Source: Pogonophryne albipinna
Lineage: Eukaryota > Chordata > Actinopteri > Perciformes > Artedidraconidae
DNA: 64,000 nt
Assembly: GCA_028583405.1 (NCBI GenBank)
Contig: CM053256.1
Span: 14,249,087-14,313,086 of the forward strand
Reading direction: 5' to 3'
Every line of letters begins with the position of its first letter. Position 1 is the first letter of the stretch. Of the stretch, positions 1 through 11,461 are shown piece after piece. The position numbers and the translations under genes were made by a program. The notes beneath the pieces were generated by a model. It ran no database searches and was not told where the DNA came from. It saw only the letters and a program-made list of their open reading frames with translations.

Positions 1-139
1 CGTTACTACAGTTGACTTATGTGATGCTGAACAGACTTCATAACGATGCTCAGTGGCCACACTGACCTTTAACTTTACCAATACAATGTTTGAATGGTCT
101 GAAAGCCTGATTAAACATTAGCATAAAAGCATTGTTCTC

Positions 140-335
140 ACCGTCAAGTGCTGTGCTTCAGCTGAAGAGCAGACCTTCTTCTTCTCTGTGAGACGTTCAG
201 ACCGCCAACATCTACAGTCCGTTTTCGCGCGAAAACCTCCAGGCCCTAACCGTCACCAGCGAGGTTTGCATTCATTGGTCCAAATCCACCAATCATAGGA
301 GGTGTTGTTACTCTAAACGGGCGGAAAAAAACAGA
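140..335 (-). promoter_or_regulatory. E2F/CCAAT promoter and first-exon candidate of a leftward gene
   Basis: A perfect 16-bp palindrome GTTTTCGCGCGAAAAC (221-236) contains the E2F/DP consensus TTTSGCGCGAAA. About 40-55 bp to its right are two CCAAT boxes in opposite orientation (ATTGG near 272, CCAAT near 289), then GGGCGGAAA near 320, a second E2F/GC-type site. On the minus strand the DNA after the E2F palindrome runs to a good splice donor (GACG|GTGAGA, last exon base 142). The layout fits a TATA-less cell-cycle promoter driving a short non-coding first exon of a gene lying left of the window. The motifs are seen directly; the promoter role and direction are inferred. The gene cannot be named. 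Confidence 0.5.
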
Positions 336-747
336 CATCAATCTGGCACAACCTCATGGCTGCCTTTGAGAGCAAAACAAGCCTCACAAGTCCATGCTTT
401 ACCTAACATTATGTAACTCTCGATTAAATCATCCACAAAATACGTAATGGGAGATATGCACTTGTAAATGTTACACTGAACCTGGCTGGTAAATAATAGT
501 TCAAATGGAGCTTGATTGTTGTTTCTATTTGTGTGGGTTTATTAACAATACAGTAGGCCTATCCATTAATACATTTAGCTCCATTACATATTTTTATTAA
601 AGTGTGAAAAATGTTAAACTTCAAAAGGAAAGTACATTGAGATTAAACTGTAAATTACAAGTAATGCTGTACATGAAAATAAATATGTAATGTTTTCAGA
701 ATGCTCTACATTACTTTAATGTGATTGAACTGAAAGTGTTTGAGACA
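336..747. other. AT-rich intergenic DNA
   Basis: No coding frame, repeat end or RNA gene is recognisable between the promoter candidate and the hAT element. Confidence 0.5.
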
Positions 748-822
748 CCGTAGATCAGAGGTTCTCAATTGTTTTTCAGCCAAGGACCCCTTACAAGATA
801 GAGAATACACCAAGGACCCCCT

Positions 823-880
823 CATTCTGATTTGTGATTTTGGGCTATATAAATAAAAATTGACTTGATTTGATATGTAT
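823..880 (+). repeat. L2-type LINE 3'-end fragment
   Basis: The stretch ending GGGCTATATAAATAAA followed by TTGACTTGATTTGAT matches, in opposite orientation, the 3' end of the L2 LINE at 37.25 kb, which reads as the same GGGCTATATAAATAAA plus a short TTGA/ATTG tail. It is a short 3' fragment inside the hAT element. Confidence 0.6.
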
Positions 881-1065
881 GTCCCTTGGAATAATCTGAC
901 GTAGCCTATTTTTTACACTTCTATAGTCTTAGTTATGTGAAAGAACAACACAAGAGAAATGTATTAGAAAGATATTAGATATGTATTAAAAATATTTGCA
1001 TCATCTCAACACAGAATACCCATAAAACAATCAATCAATTAGCTGCAAGTAACACTGTACCTAAA

Positions 1066-1220
<155 letters not shown>

Positions 1221-1344
1221 TTTCACTCTTAGTTAAATGATTTATAAAAGTCTAATCACAAAATAAATGCAGGCTATAAACAATTGAACACATGCCTGCA
1301 TTGCAACATATATCAAGTAAATTGCAAAACAACTGCAACTGCAT

Positions 1345-2090
1345 TGCTACAATCCCAAACCACTACTTGTAATGGCAGCCAGCTCTGGACACTATTGGAG
1401 TGATGCAAGGCAGTCCATGAAGCTGATTGCTTCTCTCTGCAAAGGAGACACGCAAGGTGTGGCCCTTAGTGTGGGTGGGACCTTGGACATGCTGCGTGAT
1501 GTTAAAGCACTCCAATAGTGACAGAAACTCAGCGGCAAAGGTGCAGGTGCTGGAGTCCACGTGGATGTTAAAATCACCTAGCAGTAGTGTGGATGGGGAC
1601 ATGGAGCAGATTGAGGTGAGAAGCTCAGACAACTCAGACATGAATGAGGTGGAAGGTTTGGGGGGGCGGTAAATGAGGACGACCTGCTGCTTTGAGGGGG
1701 CAGCCACTGAGAAGGCAATGCACTCAAGTGAGATTGTATTCGTCACAAGCAGCTGTTTGACAGGGATATCTGCTCTGTGGATGACTGCCAGCCCACCACC
1801 ACGACCAATGGAGCGGGGCTGTTGGAGATAAGCATAACCTGGGGGGGGGTGGCTAGGTTGAGTGTGAGGAAGTCCTGTTGGTTTTGCCATGTCTCAGTGA
1901 GGCAGAGAAAATCCAATTTCCTATCAATGATGATTTCATTAATAAGTGATGCTTTGTTGTTAAGGGAGCGGGTATTTAACAACATGAATGTGTGGGAGTT
2001 GTTATATGTTGCAATGGCTGGTAAAACAGTGATGCCATCAACACAGGCCAAGGACTTCAGGTTAACACTGCACACATGTGGTTTGTTGTG
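1345..2090 (-). pseudogene. L2-clade LINE fragment, endonuclease region
   Basis: Two overlapping minus-strand frames (2075-1743, 1890-1363) encode pieces of an apurinic-type endonuclease of an L2-like non-LTR retrotransposon. The first carries the family blocks LLNTRSLNNKA and LCLTETW; the second carries RGGGLAVI and LLGDFNIHVD, with the catalytic-region GDFN motif. Switching between frames shows at least one frameshift. The reverse transcriptase part is absent. It resembles the larger L2 copy at 37-42 kb but is clearly diverged. The piece lies within the hAT element, so it inserted later or was carried. Confidence 0.75.
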
Positions 2091-2920
2091 ATGACATAAG
2101 TGGGCGGTGACGGGGCGCCTACATACCCGGGTCTGCCAACTCGTAATAGCCCGAGGTATTCAATGACTGACAGACAGAGGGGGTGTAGTGAAGTGGTTGA
2201 TCCTAAAAAGTTGCGAGGCGGAGTAACGAAGCATCACGATGGTATGATGCTAACGTTAGCACAGCGTTAGCTGTGGTCGCGGAACGGCCGGGAGAATGCG
2301 CTATCAGCCAAGAGTACAGATGAACCAGGACAGCAGGCAGCCTGTCCAGGAAGCGACTCAAGGACGGACAGCACTGAGGAGAGATGGTGGAAGTCGAAGA
2401 AGTTTGCCGCAGAGGACCACCGGTGGTGGTCAGAGCAGGCTAGCCTGAGCAGGTAGAACTAGGCTAGCTTCTGATCGCCGTCAGACTGGCTGGGTGGAGA
2501 GGACTGTTGTTGTGTCTTTTGTGGCAGAACAAAATCAAACAGCAGCTAAGCAGGTGATACAGTGAAGCAGTATCGGGACTCAAAACGGGAAAATGAGACG
2601 GAGAATCGGGCTTGTCGTCAGATGGAGCCACTAACGTTAGCGATAGCGTTAGCCCTGAAGCAGGAGCAACATTAGCAGGTGTAGCAGGGTGGACAGGTCG
2701 GAAGCGGAGCATCCGTAAAAAGTTGCGATCAGGTGTTACAAAAGTGTCCAGAACAGCGTGTGCAAGCCACTGAATGTATGGAAACTGAGGTAGAAACGTT
2801 GGTCCAAAACTCGGCAGATACATTTTCGGACAGAGAAGTGGCGAACAGACAACGCCAGTGTCCTCTCTCTCCAAAAGTGTTGCGTCACAAAAAAAATAAA
2901 AAATCTAATGAATCTGAAAA
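2091..2920 (-). repeat. Probable 5' part of the L2 fragment and hAT interior
   Basis: This GC-richer stretch lies upstream (minus strand) of the endonuclease fragment and contains repeated GTTAGC-type words. It has no convincing protein similarity. It may be L2 5' sequence or hAT interior; the boundary cannot be placed. Confidence 0.3.
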
Positions 2921-3102
2921 CTTTTCACGGACCCCCTGGCAGAGTGCCACGGACCCCCGGGGGGTCGCGGACCCCACTTTAAGAACCACTGCCGTAGATA
3001 CATATGTTTACACAACCTTATAGCGATTGACTCTTCAGGTATTGAGCCAGCAAAGCCTTGTGGCCTTGTGCTTCCTGACGCCAAAGGCAGCTAGGGTCAG
3101 GA

Positions 3103-3489
3103 CTAACTGTCAGGGTGAGCGAAGCAGGCAGGACCCAAATGCAGGAGCCCATACAGGGTTTAACTGAAAGTACCATTATTTCAAGGCTAAAGAGTATTTA
3201 CATATAGACCAGAACTCCCTCCCTAGTGAACACATTCAACATTGACAAGGATCTCACACCAACTGAAAGACCAGCAAGAGTGATCACCAAGACCAGACAA
3301 GACACAGGTGGGGAGGGAGGAAAAACACAGGAGCACCAGGTGAACACAATCAGGCAATCAAACAGGAGGAAAACACTGAGACAGGAAGTAAGAGCAGACA
3401 TAACTAGGGGGGTGCACACCTTTCAGAATAAAACGGGAAAACAAAGACAACCAATACAAAATAAAACACAGACAGATCGTGACACTAAC
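3103..3489. mobile_element. Solo LTR-like insertion
   Basis: A 377-bp segment (3108-3484) begins TGTCAGGG and ends GTGACA, giving TG...CA termini with a 5-bp inverted end. It is flanked by exact 5-bp duplications CTAAC (3103-3107, 3485-3489). TG..CA ends with a 5-bp duplication are the mark of an LTR retroelement insertion, and no internal genes follow, so it is most simply a solo LTR. An AATAAA-type signal lies inside (near 3430). A DNA transposon with similar ends is not excluded. Confidence 0.6.
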
Positions 3490-3925
3490 CCTTCATTGAA
3501 CTGTGAAACTGACCATGCCCCACTGCTTGTCCTGCAGCTCATTGTATGCACAGTCCCTCTGGAATGGGGATTTTCAAAACATCTTCCAGGTATGGTGCCG
3601 GGTCCACAAAGAGTTTCTCAAAGATGAGGTCCCGTCCTTTTCATACCCTGTGCAATATTCACAAAAACTTAATTTGGCATTTCTAGCTTGGGGAAAAAAA
3701 CAAAGACTTGAAGTCTGTTTCAAATGTTCTTATAATGAGATTTGAGGCTTAGTGGAGTGTTTTTTCTTTCGTTTATACTTATTGGCTGGGATTTCAAAAC
3801 TGTGGTGCCATAGTACATACAACATGGACAATACATTATTATTATTACACATGTATGTGTATGGAAACTAAAGCAATTATGGAAAGTTGGCACCGTCTTC
3901 ATTGGCTCGGCTCCAACTCCTGCCT

Positions 3926-5058
3926 TCATGTCAGCATGTTCGTTGTAGTATATGGCAGGTAGAGTCTTAAAGTAAAAACACAGGAGAAAATCATGAATGT
4001 AAATAATAGCAGTCCAGAGTCACACCACGTGCCTCCTATTATGGCAGGCTCCTCTTTAGATCTTCCTTTCTGATGTGTAAATTCTCCACCAACCTCATTT
4101 CTCTGTACAAACATAAAATGTAGGCCTATATGTATATCTACATACATATATGAATAAAAAAACGTGTTGGTCTTGTGGTCTATCGTATCGTATGGTGTCA
4201 TATTGAAACATCTGCAACTGCATGGCTTTGACGATCTATTTAAAATGAAAAGGAAAGTTTATGTAGTAGAATTTTCAATAATTTGATTTGAACAAGCTGC
4301 AAAAGATTCAATAACATCATCCATATGCAATGACAAAGTGTTCTTCATTCACCTTTTCAAGTTTGAAGAAAGAGGTCTGGAGGTTCCCGGCTGGAGTAAT
4401 TCCAAGAACAGGTTTGCTATTCCAGTGCCACGGGAGTACTGACAATAGGTGCAAAGCTGTTCCACTGAAAGCAATGTACCAATCCTTTGGGTCTTAACAT
4501 CACAGGCCCACTTGCACACAAGACACTTCTCAAACAGCTCCATAATGCAGGTCTCATATGATTTTCTTAAATCTATTGGGGACTGGATGCTTCACCACTG
4601 TAACACGAAAAAGGTTATGAGCCATTTTGCAATTTGATCCATCTATCTATCGATTGATCAAGTGGCTAAAATAACAGAAACACTGTGGTCAGCGCAATGC
4701 AATACAGTTCTACATCACCGAAAACGACATCCTCCAAAGTGATCATGCAGTTGAATCAACACCTCTCTAAAATAAAGTTCAAACAGTAACAGAACATTAT
4801 AACCTCCATGAATGTAGGTTTCTTTGCAGTGTAGTAGGGATATTTGAGTAACTCATGGCTTGTTGACTCTGTTGAAGCAGCGGTCAACTCTGCAGGGTCG
4901 TAGGTCGGTTCCAGCTTTTCTGAATCCACCATTTGAAGAGTCCTCCTCTTCTTCCTCCTTTTCTTCCTCCTCAATGGCCAGTATTGGTCTCTTCGATAGT
5001 CTTTCTTTTGTTGTGTGTGTACTAACACAAATGTATTATATTGAACATCAAATGTCAC
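3926..5058 (-). pseudogene. Decayed copy of a multicopy teleost CxxC-containing gene family
   Basis: Reading leftward on the minus strand, three blocks appear in the order of a repetitive teleost gene family known to me only as uncharacterised, transposon-associated proteins. Around 4990-4800: an acidic run, then EPTYDPAELTAASTES. Around 4585-4354: CIMELFEKCLVCKWACDVK followed by SVEQLCTYCQYSR, with two CxxC pairs, ending FFKLEK at a splice donor (AAAG|GTGAAT, last base 4353). Around 4120-4000: VQRNEVGGEF. The blocks sit in different frames and lack their usual linking sequence, so the copy looks dead. Family assignment is from memory; no function is proposed. Confidence 0.5.
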
Positions 5059-5069
5059 CTGTGTTTAAC

Positions 5070-5418
5070 CAGTGGTGCAAGTACATTTACTCAATAACTG
5101 TACTTGGGAACAATTGACATATTTTACATTAACATATAATTGCAGTTTCAGATATCCAGCAGCAGTATACAAAGTTAAAAAAAAGTTGCTCCATATATAT
5201 ATAATAATCAAGAATATTCATATATTTGTAATATGTTTTGAAATGGGCCATAGAGCACAACAAGTATTTTTACTTTTTAGGATTAAGTATCATTCAGAGC
5301 TAATACTTTTGTAATTTTACTCAAGAAAGATTTTTGAATAGAGGACTTTTACTTTTTTTATAATTCACCATTGCCACTTTTACTAAAAATTGAATATGAC
5401 ACACAATTTCCCACTACA
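5070..5418. mobile_element. MITE of the common teleost AGTGGTGGAAAGTA type
   Basis: The left end AGTGGTGCAAGTACATTTAC and the right end TTTCCCACTAC are imperfect inverted copies. The interior is rich in AGTAC, TTTACTC and ACTTTTAC words typical of a widespread teleost non-autonomous DNA transposon. A second, shorter copy is at 51090. No clear target duplication. Confidence 0.6.
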
Positions 5419-6612
5419 GGTAATAATCCTAGTAGATTTCAACAAAATACAATATATTCATTGACAGACATTGTTCAAATATTCATCTCTGTTCTGTAAA
5501 AGAAATCATCCTACACCAATAGATTAGAATGGCACAGATTGCTTGACACTGAAGGGGAGCTTACTTTATTTGAAGTGCCTTTTATACAGCCACCAGACAC
5601 TTCTGTGGAATCAGCATACCCTCTAGTGGTAAGAATAAGTCATAAACCACTCACCAATGATCTGACAGTTTATCTGTGGCTGCAGCTGCTGGTGGAATAA
5701 TAGGTGGTGTTATGCTGGGATAGGATATGTTATGTTTGTGTCCGAAAATGGTCCCTATTGCTACTGTACATGAATATCTTTGAAATGGTTGTGTAAGGCT
5801 TGTTTATCAGACCTTGAAAAAGTAGGCCTACTGTCTTTTTATTTGATTGTATAATTTGTATTTACTATTGATTATTATGTTCTTTGCATAACCATCTACA
5901 TACCTATATTTTGAATCTCCTCAAGGCAATGTGACCCCTGTTAATATGGGGCAGATTTTTTAATTTACAAAAATATATATTTTTTTCCTTGTCCAAGAGA
6001 AGAATGATTTTACTAAACCTAATCTCAATCCTCGCTAAAGAATGGATTTAGTATCTGGCACTGACATATTCCATGTTCCTTGTTAGATAGTCTATTAATA
6101 ACACAATCACTGTTGGCTCCCCACTGAGCTGGTGCACTATCAACAGCAGGGGCTTTGAAGAGCCTTCTTTCAGCACTTGACAGGCTCTTTCTTGATATCC
6201 TTGTAGTTAAACAGACACTCAGCTCCTGGGATACTGAGCGAAAGGACAGATGGTTGATGTCAAAGTCCCCACAGTTAGTTTCCTGTTCACTGTACCCTGC
6301 AGACACAATTTACACATATACACACGAACCACGATGTGTTATGTTGGAAATAAAAACCATGATACAACAAATTAACAACACAAACATGTGTCATCATATC
6401 TAAAACTGCAGTATAAATGTAACTCACAGTCACATGCCTTGGTGGGGCCAGTATCCAACATTTGAGGTGTTTTATGTTGAAAAGGGTGTCATTTGAGGTA
6501 ATCGTGAGACTCTTATTTTGAAAAGCGAGTAACTTCCGACTGTTTGTTTTCTCCAGGCAGGCGAAAGCTTCCAGTCGACAGTACACTATCATATCAGGAA
6601 TTGAATGTGAAA
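5419..6612. other. Upstream region of serinc2, with an exon-like minus-strand ORF
   Basis: Mostly AT-rich intergenic DNA. On the minus strand a frame of about 90 codons follows a good acceptor (TGTCTGCAG|GGTAC) near 6294 and runs to a stop near 6025. It contains a varied, non-repetitive protein, SLSSAERRLFKAPAVDSAPA among others, which I do not recognise. It could be an exon of the decayed gene at 3.9-5.1 kb or chance. The serinc2 5' UTR probably begins near 6550; TTTTCTCCAG at 6547-6556 could be an acceptor for a non-coding exon. Confidence 0.3.
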
Positions 6613-9600
6613 ATGGGGGCTTGTCTGGCATTATGCTCTTTAGCCAGCTGTGTAAGTATTTATTTCGTTATGATTTTATCGGTAGGCAAAGCTCGCTCTC
6701 GTCGTCCAAACCTTAGGTGAGCTAAACTAAGCTTAGCTGGGCAATGTATAGCTAACGTTAATGTTACATTAAGCGACAACTTACGTTACCTTCAACATTA
6801 AACTAAACCGACTAGAACGAGCCGTACTCTACATACTATAATTAACGCTGTACATTTAAAGGAAGTTGTCTTAGCAATATAGTGAATCAGCAGTGTGAAT
6901 AGTGATCCAGGAAGTGTCAGAACAGGCCACTTGCTATATCCTAGAACCATTGCACCTAGCTAATGTTGGATAATGTAGCCTCACCCAAATATCGACTCAT
7001 CATATGCAAACACCGTTAGTTCAAAGTGGTATGCTTCTGCTAGCTCCATTCTAGGATAACAACTGTCTGGCCGATACAACATTACTGTTATTCCATGCAG
7101 TTAAAATTGACTAGCTACGTCACTGTCAATGTCAACAAAAGAGATGCATGTTTGTTTTTCTCTGTGTTGATTTCTCAAAAGCCAAGTGGAAGTACAGCCC
7201 TTGCTACATTTTCTTTGCGAACTGGAATAACATAAGTGTTTTGCCCAATTTGTTTTGACTTCAACTGCTATTTAAGTTTTATATGTGGAGTAAAGGCTTA
7301 TCCACTTGAATCCATTATTGCAAATTCAACCTCATGGTTAATAATTTACTAGCCGGATTGCTAATGGAACAACATCTAATTACAAATGGCATTCTGCCAA
7401 AGAAGTTGCCTGCATTCATTTGACTGTTTCTGATTTTTAAGTGGCTGGAACTCTGTCTTTTCTCCCTCCCACTCATCATCTCTATCATTCTCAGGCGTCC
7501 TGTCTGTGTGGCTCAGCACCATGCCTTCTGTGCGGCTGCTGTCCCTCCTCCAATAACTCCACCATCACACGGCTGGTTTTCTCCTTCTTTTTGCTGCTGG
7601 GGACCATGGTGTCTGTCATCATGATCCTTCCAGGAATGGAGACACAGCTCAGTAAAGTAAGATCGCTCTTCCTCTGAAATGTGTTACTAAATGCTGTCAC
7701 TACAGATAAAGTTCTGTAACAAAACGTTTGCACATTCTCTACACTTCATCTTTTCTGTATACGCTTATTAACACACATTTGTCTTGCGGTTCTTTAGATC
7801 CCAGGATTTTGCGAGGGAGGAAGTACTATACCTGGTTTCGAAAACCACGTTAACTGTGATGTCATTGTGGGCTACAAGTCTGTGTACCGCATATGCTTCG
7901 CCATGACTTGCTTCTTCTTTCTGTTCGCCACCCTCATGATTCGTGTCCGTAGTAGCAAAGACCCACGTGCAGCTCTTCAGAATGGGTAAGTGCTTTATTA
8001 GGCTGTATGGAATATATGTGTAATGGGATGTGCCGCTTCAGTCTGTCTACTGAACTGATGGTGGGTTTGTTAACGTCTATTTCCCAGGTTTTGGTTCTTT
8101 AAATTTCTGATCCTGATTGGAATAACAGTGGGAGCTTTCTTCATCCCTGACGGAACCTTTCACACTGGTACTAACATGCTTTGTCTTATTACTATAAACA
8201 GTGATATGTTTATTTCTGATCAACAGTTTTAGGAAACGTTATAAGCTGTGTTTGATTTCCTCTTCACAGTGTGGTTTTACTTTGGAGTGGTGGGATCCTT
8301 CATCTTCATTCTAATCCAACTTATTCTTCTCATTGATTTTGCCCACTCCTGGAACAAGGTGTGGGTAGAAAATGCTGAAAATAGTGACAACAAATGCTGG
8401 TTTGCAGGTACAGCACTCACTTGAAACAGGGGCTTCTTGCCATGTCATTCTACATTATGCAAAATAATAAATATACACTTGCCATAATATTTGAAGCCAT
8501 TCGTGTTGAGGTATGTTCTTGTCATTCCCAGGCCTGATGTCTTTCACCTTCCTCCACTTTGCACTGGCTATCACTGCTGTGGTGCTCTTCTACATTTACT
8601 ACACACAGCCTGATGACTGCACTGAGCACAAAGTCTTCATCAGCCTCAACCTCATCTTCTGCATCATCATCTCCATTGTCTCCATCCTTCCCAAGATACA
8701 GGTAAGGATCAGTCGATGGCCTAATTCAAACTAATCAAGGTATATTATGAATAACTGCTCATCTCATTTTAAACTTCATTTGTTTAAAAGCCTTTCTGCA
8801 GTAGATAAATGAGGATAGTTTAGTTTTGCTCTTAAGTTAGTGTTAGGTGCAGTTTCCAAAAGTTATAATAATAAAAATACATTTTATTTGTTAAGCCTCT
8901 TTCATACAAAAAAATGCAGCTCAAAGTGCTTCACAATAAGGGAATGCATACTGTAGATACTAAAGAGTATAACGTAATATGAAAAGAGGTGTACTTCAAC
9001 ATATTTATGGATAATCTGAGATATTTCATTTAAGTTTAATTTGACTTTTTGATAGAAATATAAATACTTTACCTTTCGTTTCAAGGCAGTGGTTGTAACA
9101 TTTTGGCAAAGTGACTTGATGTATGTTTGTTCTTGTTGTAACAGGAAGCGCAGCCACACTCCGGTTTGCTCCAGGCTTCTCTCATCTCCCTGTACACCAT
9201 GTATGTCACTTGGTCTGCAATGACAAACAATCCGAGTAAGTGCCTTGCTGTCTTAGTCCACAGTGGCAGCTCTTTTCGGTTGCTTCTGGTTGCATCCTCA
9301 GTTTCAATCCTACTTACTGTTTTCTGTCAAAATATGTATTTGCTGATTACCTGCTGCAGCATTTTGATCATTCTGGTGAGTTTTCTATGGCATTTTATAG
9401 GAACAAAGGGCTTGTTTTTGCTGATAGTTAGCGTTCTTTCCTTGTCTCATTGTATCTGCCATTCCTAAGTGAATGGCAGCAATGGGCAAGATTGTGGTGA
9501 AACTAGGGTTTATTTTATCTACACATAGGACATTTAAATCCATTCAGACACAAAAGTGAAAGTGGTATCTGGGAACAGATGATTATTTTACATCAGGAAA

Positions 9601-11461
9601 CAGACCAATTAAAAACATAGAACACTTCAACATACCATAGCACTGTTGGGATTGTGCTGGTGTTCCATTGTTGTTCGTTACATTTAAAGAAAGACTTTTA
9701 GAAGTTCCCTGTGTAGAGGAAAACAGTGGTTTTCATAGTCATGTCAAAGTAAGAGACAGGAATGTAAGAATTGAAAATGATGTAAACTAGGTTAGACAAA
9801 TATTCCCACATCTCAAATCACTAGCTGTTCGGGCCTCTTCAGCGTCAACACTTCAGTTATTTACATATGAAATAACACATGTTCACTTCCATTACAGTCA
9901 ACACAAGATTATGTTTAGTGCAGACAAGCTCACTATGTAATGATGTATTTTTAATAACTTATAACTTAACTTAAATATAGTGTATTTAATGTCTAATTCA
10001 CATGTGCTCTGATGCCTTAGATCGGAATTGTAACCCCAGCCTGTTGAGTCTGGTGTCGAACGTCAGCTCCACGGAGCCCTCCGCTGACCCAGGACAGGTG
10101 CAGTGGTGGGATGCTCAGGGCATTGTGGGTCTGATCATCTTCCTCTTTTGCACTCTCTATGCAAGGTATGGTCAAAACCATCACAGATTAGATTTTATAT
10201 TCAGTTTTGCATTATATTTTATTTAAAACTCTCTGTCTCCTTCTCTTCCCTAGTATTCGGTCATCCAGTAACACCCAGGTGAACAAGCTGATGCAGACGG
10301 AGGAGGGTAAGGGGTTTGGGGGAGAGGGTGTGGTGGGAGAGGACGGCATACTCAGGGCCATGGACGATGAGGAGGAGAATGTCTCCTACAGCTACTCCTT
10401 TTTCCATTTCCACCTCTGCCTGGCCTCTCTGTACATCATGATGACTCTCACCAACTGGTTACAGTAAGTTTGTCTCACTTGCCGATTGTTAAATACTACA
10501 TAAGAGGCAAGTAGGAAAGAGAAGAATCCTCCTGTCCTTCAGACATTTTGGCATGTAACAGCAGGAAAGTTGCATTCCTCTTAATTATGGAATTTTTACG
10601 GTCCTGGTACTGTGCATGCTGCTCTCACTATCATGGTTTACAGGGACACCTAATGGAGCTAAACCGTCTTTGACAACATTATTTTAACCTGTGATTTCTA
10701 TGCTTGATTTCAAGTCAAAAGGCTTGAAAAAACTGGTGATCAACAGATACGATTTTGGTTTGATTTTGTTACCGAATTCTTACTGGGGAAAAAAACATAA
10801 ATATATTAATAGCTACAGCATATGTAAGAGATACAAAAACCAAAAATTATTTTACTTCCAAAATTGGCAGCATTTGAAATAACTTTTGTTAAGTTGTGAG
10901 CCACAGGTTTGATGCTTCTAAGATGCTCAGAAGTTGTTGCTCATGCATTGTAGGCCTCCAGCGCGGCCACCAGAGGGCACATTGCTTCACCTGAAAGTAA
11001 TCTATCCCTTTAACTCAGCTTGAATGTGATTTTCTGAAATCAGCTCAATTTAGGAAAAAAGTATAAAAAGTTTCCAATAAAGTGCTGTTTTTGATCATTC
11101 ATAGTCAAAATTCAATTTTATTGTTAATTCCTTTATTTGTGATATACAGACAGGGGGGGTCGAAATTCTGTTTCTCACTATCCCAGAGAATAAAACATAT
11201 TTAAAAATATATAAAAATAAATGTAATATACACATCTGAAAAATGTAAATATGTGTATTTAAATACATTTCAGTACATACATGTTGTTGAGTTTGACTAA
11301 ATGTTCCCTCTGTCCTCCTCAGACCGGACACCACCACGCAGGCCATGCAGAGCCGCATGCCGGCTGTTTGGGTGAAGATGTCCTCCAGCTGGCTGGGCCT
11401 AGGGCTCTACCTCTGGACCCTCATCGCCCCTCTCATCTTCCCTGACAGGGACTTTAACTGA
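6613..11461 (+). CDS. serinc2: Serine incorporator 2 (SERINC2-like), 10 coding exons
   Basis: SERINC proteins are ten-helix membrane proteins linked to lipid handling: serine use in phosphatidylserine and sphingolipid synthesis was proposed, and lipid scrambling is reported for some paralogues. Coding exons: 6613-6651, 7495-7656, 7798-7985, 8088-8167, 8270-8407, 8532-8701, 9145-9235, 10021-10165, 10254-10463, 11323-11461. All have GT-AG borders and matching phases, giving 1362 nt (453 residues plus stop), the usual family length. Seen: N-terminus [13 protein letters not shown], the Cys-rich [15 protein letters not shown] (16-30), an N-glycosylation site at Asn34, first membrane helix about 40-58, [35 protein letters not shown] and C-terminal DRDFN. 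MGAC, QTEE and GLLQAS favour SERINC2 over SERINC1/3. The start is the only ATG before the conserved N-terminus. Confidence 0.93.
10961..10980 (+). promoter_or_regulatory. CTCF core motif in serinc2 intron 9
   Basis: CCACCAGAGGGCAC (10967-10980) fits the 14-base vertebrate CTCF core CCASYAGRKGGCRS at every position and is preceded by GCGCGG. Occupancy is inferred only. The position between two transcription units suits a boundary or loop anchor. Confidence 0.45.
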
